Shown here in pieces: positions 16,050 through 26,100 of a DNA stretch of 64,000 bases; position 1 is the first letter of the stretch, and the number at the start of each line of letters is the position of its first letter. A program made the translations under genes and the position numbers. Source of the DNA: Arion vulgaris (lineage: Eukaryota > Mollusca > Gastropoda > Stylommatophora > Arionidae); NCBI GenBank assembly GCA_020796225.1, contig CM036756.1, forward strand, positions 64,533,644-64,597,643. Direction: 5' to 3'. Below the pieces are notes generated by a model. It worked only from the letters and a program-made list of their open reading frames with translations, had not been told where the DNA came from and ran no database searches.

Positions 16050-17600
16050 TACATACAAGAAAATTGAATGAATTGATCAAATCAGTAATGTTGAAATATT
16101 AGCAGAAGTTTAATGATGATCTTTTTTCTAAGAATTTCTGAATAAACTCCTCTACCAGCAACACATGCTCATTATTTCACAAACTTTACTAAATGTTAAT
16201 GTAATATTCTTCAGCTGCACACAACCAAAAACTCACATGAATCATGCAATAAAACAAACATAGGTACAGTATAGGCTGGAGACTGATATTAAAAAGATAG
16301 ACAAGACATAGATGGAAATAAAGAGGAAGGGCTGAAAGAAGTTTGTTGAAGACCTGTGCTTTGTTGGTAGTTGAAAAGTGATGAAGAGGAAGAAGGTACA
16401 ATATACAAGTCTGACTGCATTTTATTCTTTCTTACCTTGATGAAGTAGTAGACATGGTTTTTTTTATAGTTAGTAGTGCTATTTTCAGATTTAGACTTAC
16501 CCTAAGCTATAAAAAGAATGAAGGGCCCTTGATAGGAAGGGAAATGACTGCAGGAGGTCTATCAGGTCTCAATACCTTCAGAAAAAAAATGTGAGACCCT
16601 TGACTGTCGCTTAGTGTAATCGATATAAGGGAAGACTGCAGTAAAACTATGTAGTAATGGCGACACATGTAAAAACAAAGTCATTTTACAAAGTACAAAA
16701 ACAATTTACAGCAACGTTTTGACCAAAAGGTCTTTATCAAGCAAAAGATACATCAGAATTCGAAGAAATTCAGACTTCTTTTACGGCAGGCATAACATAT
16801 CCAGTCAGACAATGAATCCCTAATGGCCCTTTAAAAAACATTTTTAAATACTTATTTAGTGTCAAGGTAAATCTAGCTTTTTTTCTTCACAACATGATCA
16901 AAAATACAGTGACTAACTTATCTCATATTGACAAGATTCTAATGCCTGGTCTGAAGATTTTCTTTAGGGAGCAGTATTGTTATTTATCTAAAAAACAGGA
17001 AATGATCCAAGACCCAGAGAAACATTACATAAAATCTCACTTTATTATAAGGAATCTTGTTCTCAGGTCAGTTCTGAGAAGACATGCATGTTTTGGTACT
17101 TTTTGAATAATTCTACAGTCGAGGCTGACCTACTTGGAATGACCTTTAATTGGAAGGATATCAAGCATTGTGACAGACTGTGTACTCTCTTGGGATAACC
17201 TTTGATCACATACATCTGCAAACATTTTGAACAAATAATACAATATTGCAAGTGTTTCTATTGCAGTTTTCAAAGTTACGGTAGCCGAACAACTTGAGCA
17301 GAGACTACTGGTCCTTCTGTTCCGGCTACTAGTTATGTCCATGATGCATTACATATTAAGCATCCTCATGATAACAATGTGAGCACCTGGAACATGCTCA
17401 GAATGAAGGCATGCATACAGTCCCTGGCTACACTAGAGATACTCACATTGTGAGGATGAGATAAATGCTTTGCCTCGTGTCACTGTGTTTGTCACGCTAT
17501 CGCTCAAACCAAAGCTTATATTTCTCTTACTGCGAATCAGAGACATCAATTGCAGCAGAATAAGAATGCACAAAATCAAACATGACACAAGTAAAACAAG
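16050..17600. other. intergenic, one Penelope-like arm, otherwise unrecognised
   Basis: 16625-16760 is a single Penelope-like arm (GGGAAGACTGCAGTAAAACTA, GCAACGTTTTGACC, TCTTTATCAAGC). The rest shows no repeat family, RNA gene or coding exon that could be supported. Confidence 0.45.
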
Positions 17601-17609
17601 AAGTAAACT

Positions 17610-17720
17610 GTCTATTAAATAATAACAAAAAAAGCTAAATTGATATTTCGATCAAAATGCATTTATCAGGCACAGAAAAGTGTACATAAAATGCATTAAA
17701 ATACTGGCATACAAAATGGG
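17610..17720 (-). mobile_element. Penelope-like tail, distant variant
   Basis: Read on the - strand it has CCTGATAAATGCATTTTGAT followed by CGAAATATC, the same layout as the CTTGATAAAGGCC...GTCGAAACG segment at 32600, with different stem sequence. Confidence 0.45.
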
Positions 17721-17802
17721 AGTATAGCTGCGTATACACAAGCGTGAGCTAAAAATTTGCGCAAATACATTTATAAATGATATTATAGATAACTTTGAGG
17801 AT

Positions 17803-18060
17803 TCTTCTTCTTCGAACGCTCCATATCGACCACTGCCGATCACTCTGTGTGATTTGTTTATGATCTGAGCCTAAGAGCGATTGTATATTGTGCCAGTTAT
17901 GCGCCTACAAGTAGGCCAGCACATCCAATTTCTGCACTGCTTTTTATTTACTAGGGTAGCATCCCTAGGGCCTACATTAGTCACATTTTACGACATGTAT
18001 TGTATGTTGCAGTGGTACTATTCTTTGCTTCCCTTGTGGGCCCAGGCACCACATGGGTGT
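17803..18060 (-). mobile_element. SINE-B, full length, TSD about 10 bp
   Basis: Runs from (TTC)n and CGAACGCTCCATATCGACCA to GGGCCCAGGCACCACATGGG. Flanks TTGAGGATTC and GTGAGGGATTC look like a slightly decayed target duplication. Confidence 0.8.
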
Positions 18061-18202
18061 GAGGGATTCAGAAACCATTCACAATAACAAATTCAGCTTT
18101 AAAATATGATACAGTACAAGTCTACTTCTTCAACAAGATGAATAAGGTTTGAAGTGATGAAAGTCTTTGATTCCTGTAAGCACATATTTTATTAGCAGTA
18201 AC

Positions 18203-18357
18203 CTGCCCAGCATGTTCATAGTGTGTTGGACGACGGGTGACAAGTCCTCTGTGAGTGCGGTTCAGTTTCCAGGCTGGCAGAAAAGCCACAGGTTCTCCAT
18301 ATTAACGGTGTTCATGACACCGAGCTGAAGAGCCAATAGCTCAAGTGCTTCTGGATA
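18203..18357 (+). mobile_element. SINE-A, diverged
   Basis: CCCAGCATGTTCATAGTGTG to AAGTGCTTCTGGATA, with small internal deletions and no A tail. Confidence 0.7.
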
Positions 18358-18404
18358 TAATTTGAAGTAACCATCTTAGAGCTCATGTCTGTGTGTTGAT
18401 GGGG

Positions 18405-18619
18405 CTCGTAAGGGAGCAAAGAATAGTAACACTGTGACCTATAAGGCATGTCGTAAGAGGTGACCCTAGTAAATTAAAAGCGTTGCAGAAATCGGATGTG
18501 CTGGCCTACTTGTAGACACATAACTGGCACAACGATCAATCACTCTTAGACTTGGATCACATACAAATCACAAAGAGTGGTTAATAAGTGATCAATATGG
18601 CGCGTTGAAGAAGAAGAAG
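18405..18619 (+). mobile_element. SINE-B, internally deleted head
   Basis: GGGAGCAAAGAATAGTAACA, CGTAAGAGGTGACCCTAG and GTTGAAGAAGAAGAA mark the head, middle and tail. It abuts the next SINE-A. Confidence 0.75.
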
Positions 18620-18815
18620 CCAGCGTGTTCGTAGCGTTGGACTACGGGTGACTAGTCCTCTGTAATTGCGGGTTCAATTCCGCGGACTGGTAGAAAAGCT
18701 ACAGGTTCCCCAGATTTACGGTGTTCGTGGCACCGAGCCGAATGATTACGATGTTCATGACACTGAGCCGAAGAGCTTTCAGCTCAAGTGCTTCTGGATC
18801 GGGGAAAAAAAAAAG
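18620..18815 (+). mobile_element. SINE-A inserted at the SINE-B tail
   Basis: CCAGCGTGTTCGTAGCGTTG, then B box GGGTTCAATTCC and the usual body, ending in an A-rich AAAGAAGAAG tail. It directly follows the (GAA)n of the preceding SINE-B. Confidence 0.8.
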
Positions 18816-18889
18816 AAGAAGAAATCTAGAGGTTCATCATGTCCTGAGGCGCTGTGTCTGTTTGATGGATGACAAGAAATCTGCATGTA

Positions 18890-19260
18890 TTGTTTCTCTA
18901 TCCTCAGATCTAGTCAGTATTATTCTGACTCCTTCCAAACCACAAACGGTGTATGTGTATTGTACAATAGAACACAAATTGTACTGTTGACTAATAAAAA
19001 AATAAAATTTCCTGTAACCTTAGTATGCAGGAGATAGGAGGGCCAATTCTTTAGCCAACATGTGGAACATCAAGTGGGGGATTAAACCCACAAGCCTATT
19101 GTGTCAGAGTCAATAGGCGAACGCGTGCACATACGGTAATCTGACCTACACACAATTGACTACACAGAATATTTTACAAACAGAGAACTCTACTTTACAC
19201 TCCATCTATGGTTGGTTATATAGGAAACCTTCAGTGCTGACTTATCCCCATGACACTTGA
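18890..19260. repeat. dispersed repeat of unknown family
   Basis: Shares CAGATCTAGTCAG and TTTTACAAACAGAGAACTC-type segments with 8840-9060 and 14215-14315. No structure was recognised. 19263-19381 is unremarkable AT-rich DNA. Confidence 0.4.
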
Positions 19261-19389
19261 TTTGAATTAGCAACCATGTTTTCATATTATGAAATAACAA
19301 GAGAATGTATAAAAACCAAAAATTTGGTATCAGAACTTTCATCAAACAACAGTTTACTTAACAAAAACGTTTTCATTCTATATCATGTG

Positions 19390-19554
19390 TAGTGGCGGCT
19401 AGTCATTAAGGGCCGGTGGCATCTGGCCCCCACCAAATATAATGTATAACGTGTATTTATTATTTTATAAATTAAAATATAGCAACCCAAAATCATGATT
19501 TATCTAGAAAAGATGTCTGGCCGTACCAACAAAAATGATTACAAGCCGCCACTG
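19390..19554. mobile_element. hAT-like MITE, 165 bp, 8-bp TSD
   Basis: Ends TAGTGGCGGCTAGTC and GCCGCCACTG. Flanks ATCATGTG (19382-19389) and AACATGTG (19555-19562). Same family as 11249-11401. Confidence 0.75.
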
Positions 19555-19829
19555 AACATGTGTAACAATGAAATATGTACAATAATTTTGGCCTTTGAAC
19601 TTAAGCATCCAAAAAGTAAATATAAACTTTCTATGTCCAAAATACTTCCATTTAGTCATTCCTCTTTGTAGAAACAAACATCACATCTCAGTATGAAATC
19701 ATTATATCAATAACATTCTGTAATTTTGATTGTTGTTAAAATAAGCCATATTATGCTTTCATTTATCAGGAAGTGAAACTCATTAACCTATATCAATTAT
19801 TACATTCTTCTTCTCATGTTTTAATACTT

Positions 19830-20081
19830 GGGCGTCTTTGGCAAAGTGGTAGTGAGCTCGATCATAACCCAAGAATACCTGGTTCAAACTCTGCGGCAGG
19901 TAGTTTGGCAATAACAAAATTATTCTGCAAATTTGTTCCTTGGATTTTACGGGCAGTAAAAATAAACTTCACTGTTCAGCAAGCAATAACAAACTACTGA
20001 ACGTATAAGTGGTGCTTACAACAATTTATTTACTGTGGTTGATCGCGACGTCCTGTAAAGGATATCCCACGATTTTCATTC
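19830..20081 (+). mobile_element. SINE-D (tRNA-derived)
   Basis: GGGCGTCTTTGGCAAAGTGG head, GGTTCAAACTC B box, and CCCACGATTTTCATT end. 19563-19829 before it has nothing recognised. Confidence 0.8.
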
Positions 20082-20086
20082 CATGC

Positions 20087-20191
20087 TTTTTTTTTTTTAC
20101 AATGTTTCCGATCCAGAAGCACTTGAGCTTTCAGCTATTCGGCTCGGTGCCATGGACATCGTAACCTTTGGTTCGGTGCCACGAACACAGG
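20087..20191 (-). mobile_element. SINE-A, 5'-truncated
   Basis: Poly-T, then CCGATCCAGAAGCACTTGAG, the reverse of the SINE-A 3' end. It breaks off at the GGTGCCACGAACAC repeat. It abuts SINE-D in opposite orientation. 20200-20640 beyond it holds nothing recognised. Confidence 0.75.
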
Positions 20192-20639
20192 TCATGTTTA
20201 CACCTATGAGAATGATTGGTATGTCATTATATTTGTAATATTGAAAACATTCAAATATGAACACAACAAACAAATAATTATATAAAATCATTGAAATCAA
20301 AATAATATGTTTAATCAAAGCTTTCATAATCTGATGGCGGCATGGTACATGATTACTTATAATACAAACAATTGTATTTTCAATAAACAAAAAAAAGATG
20401 GATATAACTTCTGATAATGAAACAAATAATGATGAACTTTAATAGCATTATGTTCTTTTTTATTAATTATGTTATAAATGAATTGCACAGTCAAATTATA
20501 TAAAATAGGGCTCATTTCATTTTCGTTATTAGACAACATTAAAACAGGAGCTGGAAAATAAAATGGTGCTCATGTTGCTTTGGTATATACAATGAAAATA
20601 GATTGATGAAAGTTAGACATTAGTAAACCTTATTCTATT

Positions 20640-21095
20640 ATATCATCAAATAGCTTGTCCTGAGCAGAACTTTGCTACTTTAACAGTCTTTCAGACTTTC
20701 TCTCTCTCTCTCTCTCATAGAACAGATGTTTTGCTCTGCTGCCATCATGCTCCAAAAATTGGTTATATTCTGAATCCATCTTCTTTGTAGTCTACCTCTT
20801 CTCCTCTTTACCTGGATGCCTACTTCTATAATGGTCTTCTCCAACCCTTCATGTCTTATTATATTTCCAAAATACTTCAATTTTCTTATTTGTAGTATCA
20901 GCCAATTTTCTTTGATTTTGAGTTCTTTCTGGATCTCTCTGGATAGATCTATTTACTCTCCTCTCTGTCGATTTTATACTGAGGACTATTCTGAAACACT
21001 TATATTCAAAATTATGTTTGTGTTTTTTCAATGTCTTGTTAAAAATATTACTGTTAGAGTTATCTAGATGACATCGTGAAAAGTAGTCTGCCATA
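20640..21095 (-). pseudogene. LINE-2 3' relic
   Basis: Read on the - strand: KYFGNIIRHEGLEKTI, then RRGRLQRRWIQNI. Upstream it retains SIQRDPERTQNQRKLADTT. Truncated and decayed. Confidence 0.7.
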
Positions 21096-21230
21096 GTTTT
21101 CTTTTCTGACGGTAGCCATACCGGTCCTTGACCGTAGCCATTGTCTCTATTACATATATCCTCTACCTATCACCATTAGTCAACAGAAGCATGTATGTTC
21201 TTTGCAATACAGATATCAGACAATACAGCA

Positions 21231-21451
21231 TTAACCCTTTCGCTGCTAAATACTTTCTGAAGGCTGAGCTAAAAATAGCTACCCTGTTTCTAGGTCACAA
21301 ACGTGAATGTACGCCTATAGCGGTGACAGTAGAAATGTATAACATGTTAACACGTCTTTAACCCACAGAGGAGAGATAACAGACATATTAATGCGTCTTT
21401 AGAAGTGAATGGGAAAACGTATATATACGTCTTTAGCAGCTAAAGGGTTAA
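21231..21451. mobile_element. piggyBac-like MITE (TTAA flanks)
   Basis: TTAACCCTTTCGCTGCTAAA at the left and its near complement GCAGCTAAAGGGTTAA at the right. TTAA lies at 21231-21234 and 21448-21451. The CCCTTT-type tip and TTAA target fit piggyBac-derived MITEs. The copy at 27292-27519 is in reverse orientation. Confidence 0.75.
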
Positions 21452-21996
21452 CTCCTTGTGGACCAAATGCTACACTACGTGGCTTTGGGTTTTAAAATTC
21501 TAAATACAAATGGCTTGTAAAAACATGGCTTTTGCCCTGATCCACTAGGAGTTAAAAAATCAAGCAGAAATAACTATGAACATAAATAGCATACTTTGTG
21601 CATTTTATACAATAAAAGCATTTAAATTGTTTTGTTTTAAGAGTTCCTAAAGTAGAAAAATAGTCTTGAGGAAAGTTAAAGGGGGGAAAAAAAGAAATCA
21701 AAATCCTCCCCTGCAAACTGTCATTGTATTTTATATATGACACTGCAAGTTCTTAAGACTTGAATCTTTGCTTGGTAAAGGAATGATGAGTAGAAGTAAA
21801 GTCTATCACAGTTGGTGAAATACATCATATTATTATTACTCCAGATGATGTATTTATAATGGTATTGGTTTGATGTCGATCTAGTGGCAACTCTTACAGG
21901 CATAACTTCCATATTAAACAGTTCTGTGGACATATCACCTGAAGGGTGATAATATTTATTATATATATATTCTTCTGTAATTATTAGGTCTTAAAT
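21452..21996. other. intergenic, nothing recognised
   Basis: AT-rich, no repeat family or coding signal seen. Confidence 0.4.
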
Positions 21997-22285
21997 TTAA
22001 CCCTTTCATCCTTCTGAGCCACTAAACTGGCTCGCAGTATTTTTTAATTTGACGCAAAGCCAGTTTAATAGCTTGTCCTGAAGAAGAACTTTGCCACCCC
22101 AACAGTCCTTCATAATTTTTTTCTCTCATAAACCAGATGTCCCACCTCTGCAGCCGTCATGTTCAAACCATCAGTTACATCCTGAATCCATCTTCTCCAT
22201 GGTCTTCTTATTCTCGTCTTTGCCGGTATGCCTCCTTCATTGATGATCTTCTCCAGCACTTTATGTCTTTTTATATGCTCAAAAT

Positions 22286-22490
22286 GCCCGTCTACCCAGC
22301 GTGTTCGTAGCACGTTGGACTGCGGGTGACTAGTCCTCTGTGTGTGCGGGTTCAATTCCGTGGACTGGCAGAAAAGTCACAGGTTCCCCAGATTCACGGT
22401 GTTCGTGGCACCGAACCGAAGGGTTACGATGTCCATGGCACCGAGCCGAAGAGCTGAAAGCTCAAGTGCTTCTGGATCGAAAAAAAAAAA
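22286..22490 (+). mobile_element. SINE-A, full length, 13-bp TSD
   Basis: Inserted into LINE-2. ATATGCTCAAAAT is present at 22273-22285 and 22491-22503. A tail of about 11 A. Confidence 0.9.
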
Positions 22491-22539
22491 ATATGCTCAA
22501 AATACCTCAACTTTTTTCTTTCTTATTTGTAGCATTAGC

Positions 22540-22786
22540 CGCCCATGTGGTGCCAAGGCCTGCAAGTGAAGCAAAGAATAGTACCACTGCAGGTCGTAAG
22601 AGGCGTTGATGTAGGCCCTAGGGATGCTACCCCTAGAAAAAAAAATCAGCACAGAAATCGGATGTGCTTGCCTACTTGTAGGCGCATAACTGACACAATG
22701 TACCATAACTCTTAGGCTCAGATCACATTCAAATCACAATGTGGTTGACAAGTGGTCGATATGGAACGCTCAAGAAGAAGAAGAAG
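22540..22786 (+). mobile_element. SINE-B, full length, TSD about 12 bp
   Basis: Head CGCCCATGTGGTGCCAAGG, body TGCTTGCCTACTTGTAGGCG, tail GAAGAAGAAGAAG. Flanks GTAGCATTAGCC (22529-22540) and GTAGCTTAAGCC (22786-22797) match the split LINE-2 target. Confidence 0.85.
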
Positions 22787-23076
22787 TAGCTTAAGCCAGT
22801 TTTCTTTGATTTTGCATTGCTTCTGGACAGATCTATTTGTTCTCTTCTCAGTACATGATTTTTCAGTACACATTGCAATAAAAATGCGTCTGGACATAAA
22901 CAAAAAATGTACGGATTAAAAGGGTTAAAACACTATATGTAAGCAGTTATTCTAGTTATGCTAGTCTGTGAGTACAACCTAATATAGTAACAGGAGAAGT
23001 ATTTGTCACAAGCAAGAAGAATATGACCACTGATCTGTGGTAATGTGTTGATGATGATGTTGATGTGACATTGATG

Positions 23077-23151
23077 TTATTTTCCTCCTTCAAGTGCTGG
23101 AACCATGTTCATGAGAGTTGACTCTTGGCAACAGCTTGAGCATTTTCTTTC
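23077..23151 (-). CDS. Sema2a: semaphorin tentative terminal exon
   Basis: Acceptor TTTTGTCTCCAAAAG, phase 0, 24 codons and TAA. It opens [11 protein letters not shown], similar in place and style to the Cys-containing basic tail that follows the conserved Trp in fly Sema-2a. No other support. The alternative is read-through of the exon at 24441, giving a stop at 24405. Confidence 0.35.
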   Translation of the reverse strand, partial: ERKCSSCCQESTLMNMVPALEGGK

Positions 23152-26100
23152 CTTTTGGAGACAAAACAAAACATGTGTTAAAATATTGATATATACTATA
23201 ATATAATGGAACAAATTCAACAAAAGAAAGGATGAAATCAGAGAAATGTCTGATCAACCACATGTGACAACTGTTACAAGAAAGATAAGATAAAGATATG
23301 TTGGACACACAATGGGAAGAAATTATTATAGAATCATGAAGCAAACATTCAAGTAGGAAGCACAGGATTCAAGAAAGAAAGGAAACACTGAAACAAGCTT
23401 TACAGAGAGAGGCCAGAAATATCAGACTCAATTCCATAAGAGAGATTTTTAAAGTTGACGAGGATAGAGCGTTACGAAGAAATTGCTTGCAGACCTTACG
23501 TAATGTATATGAGATATAATGGTACGAGAGGAATAGAATAATAATTATAATAATGATAATACTATAATAATCACTTCTGCCTTGTAGTTCGATTGGAAAC
23601 AATCAAAGGCTAGCGGAGCAAACCATACACAAAACTGGATGGCAGGCAAACCAAGTAGTAAAAAAAAAGACTGGCAACCTGGGCAGATGACTCTCAACAA
23701 CCCGGGAGGAAGATTGTCTAAGGGTAGCTACCTAAAGAAAATAGCAACCTGCTGACTTGCAGGTCGCCTGGGGACTGCCAAAGGCTGATAGAGAGCGAAC
23801 CCATTAAACGCTGGCTAAAACCAGACACATCGCCGAAGGATAAGCACCAGGGCTTCAAATGGCGCTAAAGATGTGACGAACCACATCAAGGCTGCACGAA
23901 TCAGACTTCCACATGAATGAGATTTATGGGTAAATCTGGTACACTGAGAGCTGTGACCGAGAGAGAGAGAGAGACCATAATAACATTTAACTCTTTCCAC
24001 GCCCATTTATTTCCTCAATATTTAAGCAGTTCATTCAAGGGAAGTAAAAAAACATTTTTAAAATTACAATCCCAACTACTCGTCAATAAATTAACATATA
24101 TATATTATTATATACTAAATTGAAGAAAACTGGACAACCTAATAGAATAACAAGGTTAAAAAGTACTATAAGTAAAATAGTAGAAGTAAAACTAGAAAGA
24201 TTTCTTATAAGGGAAGCAACTCTATGGCGCAGTGTGCGGCTTAAAGCGTGCAACGGACTTCCGCCATGGCGCAGTGTGCGGCTTAAAGCGTGGAAAGAGT
24301 TAAAAGCATTTCATCTACTCCAACCACTACATTCTGGTATTGGCTTTTCAGTTTTTAACTATGCAGTAAGGATCACACAACTAGATTGATCTAATAGGGT
24401 AAGATTAGAGTTTATTGCAGTTAATAATTGTAATTCTCACCCACTGCCGGACATCTTCCTGATATCGTTCAAACTCATCACACCATTGATCAAATTTACG
24501 CATCCATCTCTGCTCAATTTGCTCCTTACCTGCAAATAAAATAATGTAAAACTTGACAATATAATTGGAACACAACTTCAACAATAAATGCAAAGTGATA
24601 GTTTTAATGTAAGCAGTATTTATTTAATATCTGTTTATTTGTTGATCATATTCTTACTTCCGTTGCTTCCTCTGGGTTCTTGTAAAAACTCCTTGTGCTC
24701 ATCTTATTTATTTAATACAAAGTTAAACCATTGTCTTTCCCTTACGAATGTTTAGAACTAATTTTTGTGGCCTCTTATCAAGTGTGTTTAGTTTATCCTG
24801 CATATTCTTCTTCGAATGCTTCATATCGACCACTTGTTAACCACTCTGTGATTTGTATGTGATCTGAGCCTAAGAGTTATTGTGCCAGTTATGCACTTAC
24901 AAGTAGGCCAGCACAACTGATATCTGCAATGCTTTTCATTTACTAGGTAGCTTCCTTAGGCTCCTACCTCGGTCACTTCTATGACATGCCTTGTAGGTCA
25001 CAGTGTTACTATTCTTTGCTATCCCTGTGGGCACCGGCAACATACAGGCGATCCTACATCTAGTTACGTGCATGGGACAGGAGGGCTATATCATCAACGA
25101 AGTCCAGATTGTCCAGCTGTCATGTCAAAGTAAACTGAATTATATTTCTGGTGATTGTTACTGTTTCCTTTATAATCCAGTCTATAGCACTAAGAACAAC
25201 AAAGGGGATAGAAGGCATCCCTGTCACACTCCTGTTCCTATTTCAAAGTGTTGTTTTATTTTTCTCTATATTTGTATGTCCATACATGTTGCCTTGGGGG
25301 TCTCTATGGCAAAGTGGTTAACATGTTTGCCTGTTGTTAGAAAGGTTGTGTGTTTGAACCGGGACAAGTCACATGTGCAATTGTTTCACGAGATATCTAG
25401 CTTTGCTGCTGGACCTAGAGACTTTGTGATTTGTGCAACACTCTCGGCAGAGTGCATGCTATTTCTGCCGACAGGGATGGAGACATATTGGGTAAAACCT
25501 GGTGTAAATGAAGTCAATCCTTCCCTTTATACCCTTTTTGAGACAAGTTGCTTTGCTACGTTCATAACTTTCTGTGGGATCCCATATAATAATAATAATA
25601 AAGCCTGTAACCCATTAGGGGTGTCATTGTGGAGACATCAGCACAAAAAGCATGCCATGAGTCTCTGTCTTCAACTCGCGAGCGAGTGTGGAGAAACTCT
25701 GTCCTAACCAGCTCTTAATGTTGTCAAACCAGGATTTTCTCTGCACTCCTTTCCTTCATCCACCCTCAACTGATCCATAGTGTCTCATTAATTTCCTAAA
25801 GATTTCACTATCAATACTGTTGAACGCCTTGTGATGGTCATTACTTGTTTCTGATCTACTTTTTAGTTATATGATCTGTTATTATTCACCTTGCTCTTAT
25901 TTTATCCTTGATCAAAGACTAAAAAGTAATTTGTGATCTTCACTTTGTGACATCTCACAATTTTATTAGATTAAATATCCTATGAGAGTTCTCTGGCAGA
26001 CATCAAAATAATTGAAACCTTCTCTTGTTTATTATTCTTAAAAATAGTTTAGTAAAGTAAAGGAACCCTTTTTCATACCTTGAGGCATATTGAGTAATAT

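Larger units (their letters stand above)
22065..22870 (-). pseudogene. LINE-2 3' relic, split by two SINEs
   Basis: Pieces lie at 22065-22285, 22491-22540 and 22787-22870. They are collinear with the unbroken relic at 20640-21095. The coding trace reads [20 protein letters not shown] on the - strand. Confidence 0.7.
21997..22928. mobile_element. piggyBac-like MITE carrying a nested LINE and two SINEs
   Basis: TTAACCCTTTCATCC on the left and GGATTAAAAGGGTTAA on the right form terminal inverted repeats with TTAA at 21997-22000 and 22925-22928. The original element is only the outer sequence; the interior is a LINE-2 relic with SINE-A and SINE-B in it. Confidence 0.6.
24720..25870 (-). pseudogene. 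RTE-1 relic cut by two SINEs
   Basis: Segments at 24720-24803, 25050-25265 and about 25555-25870 are collinear with 61340-61770 of the full-length RTE: CTTTCCCTTACGAATGTT, TATCATCAACGAAGTCC and CTATCAATACTGTTGAA. SINE-B and SINE-F fill the gaps. No intact frame; the open frame spanning this stretch is chimeric. Confidence 0.75.

Noticed and set aside
25003..25707. 234-codon open frame
   Set aside because: Composed of SINE-B head, antisense RTE sequence and SINE-F. No conserved motif in that frame.
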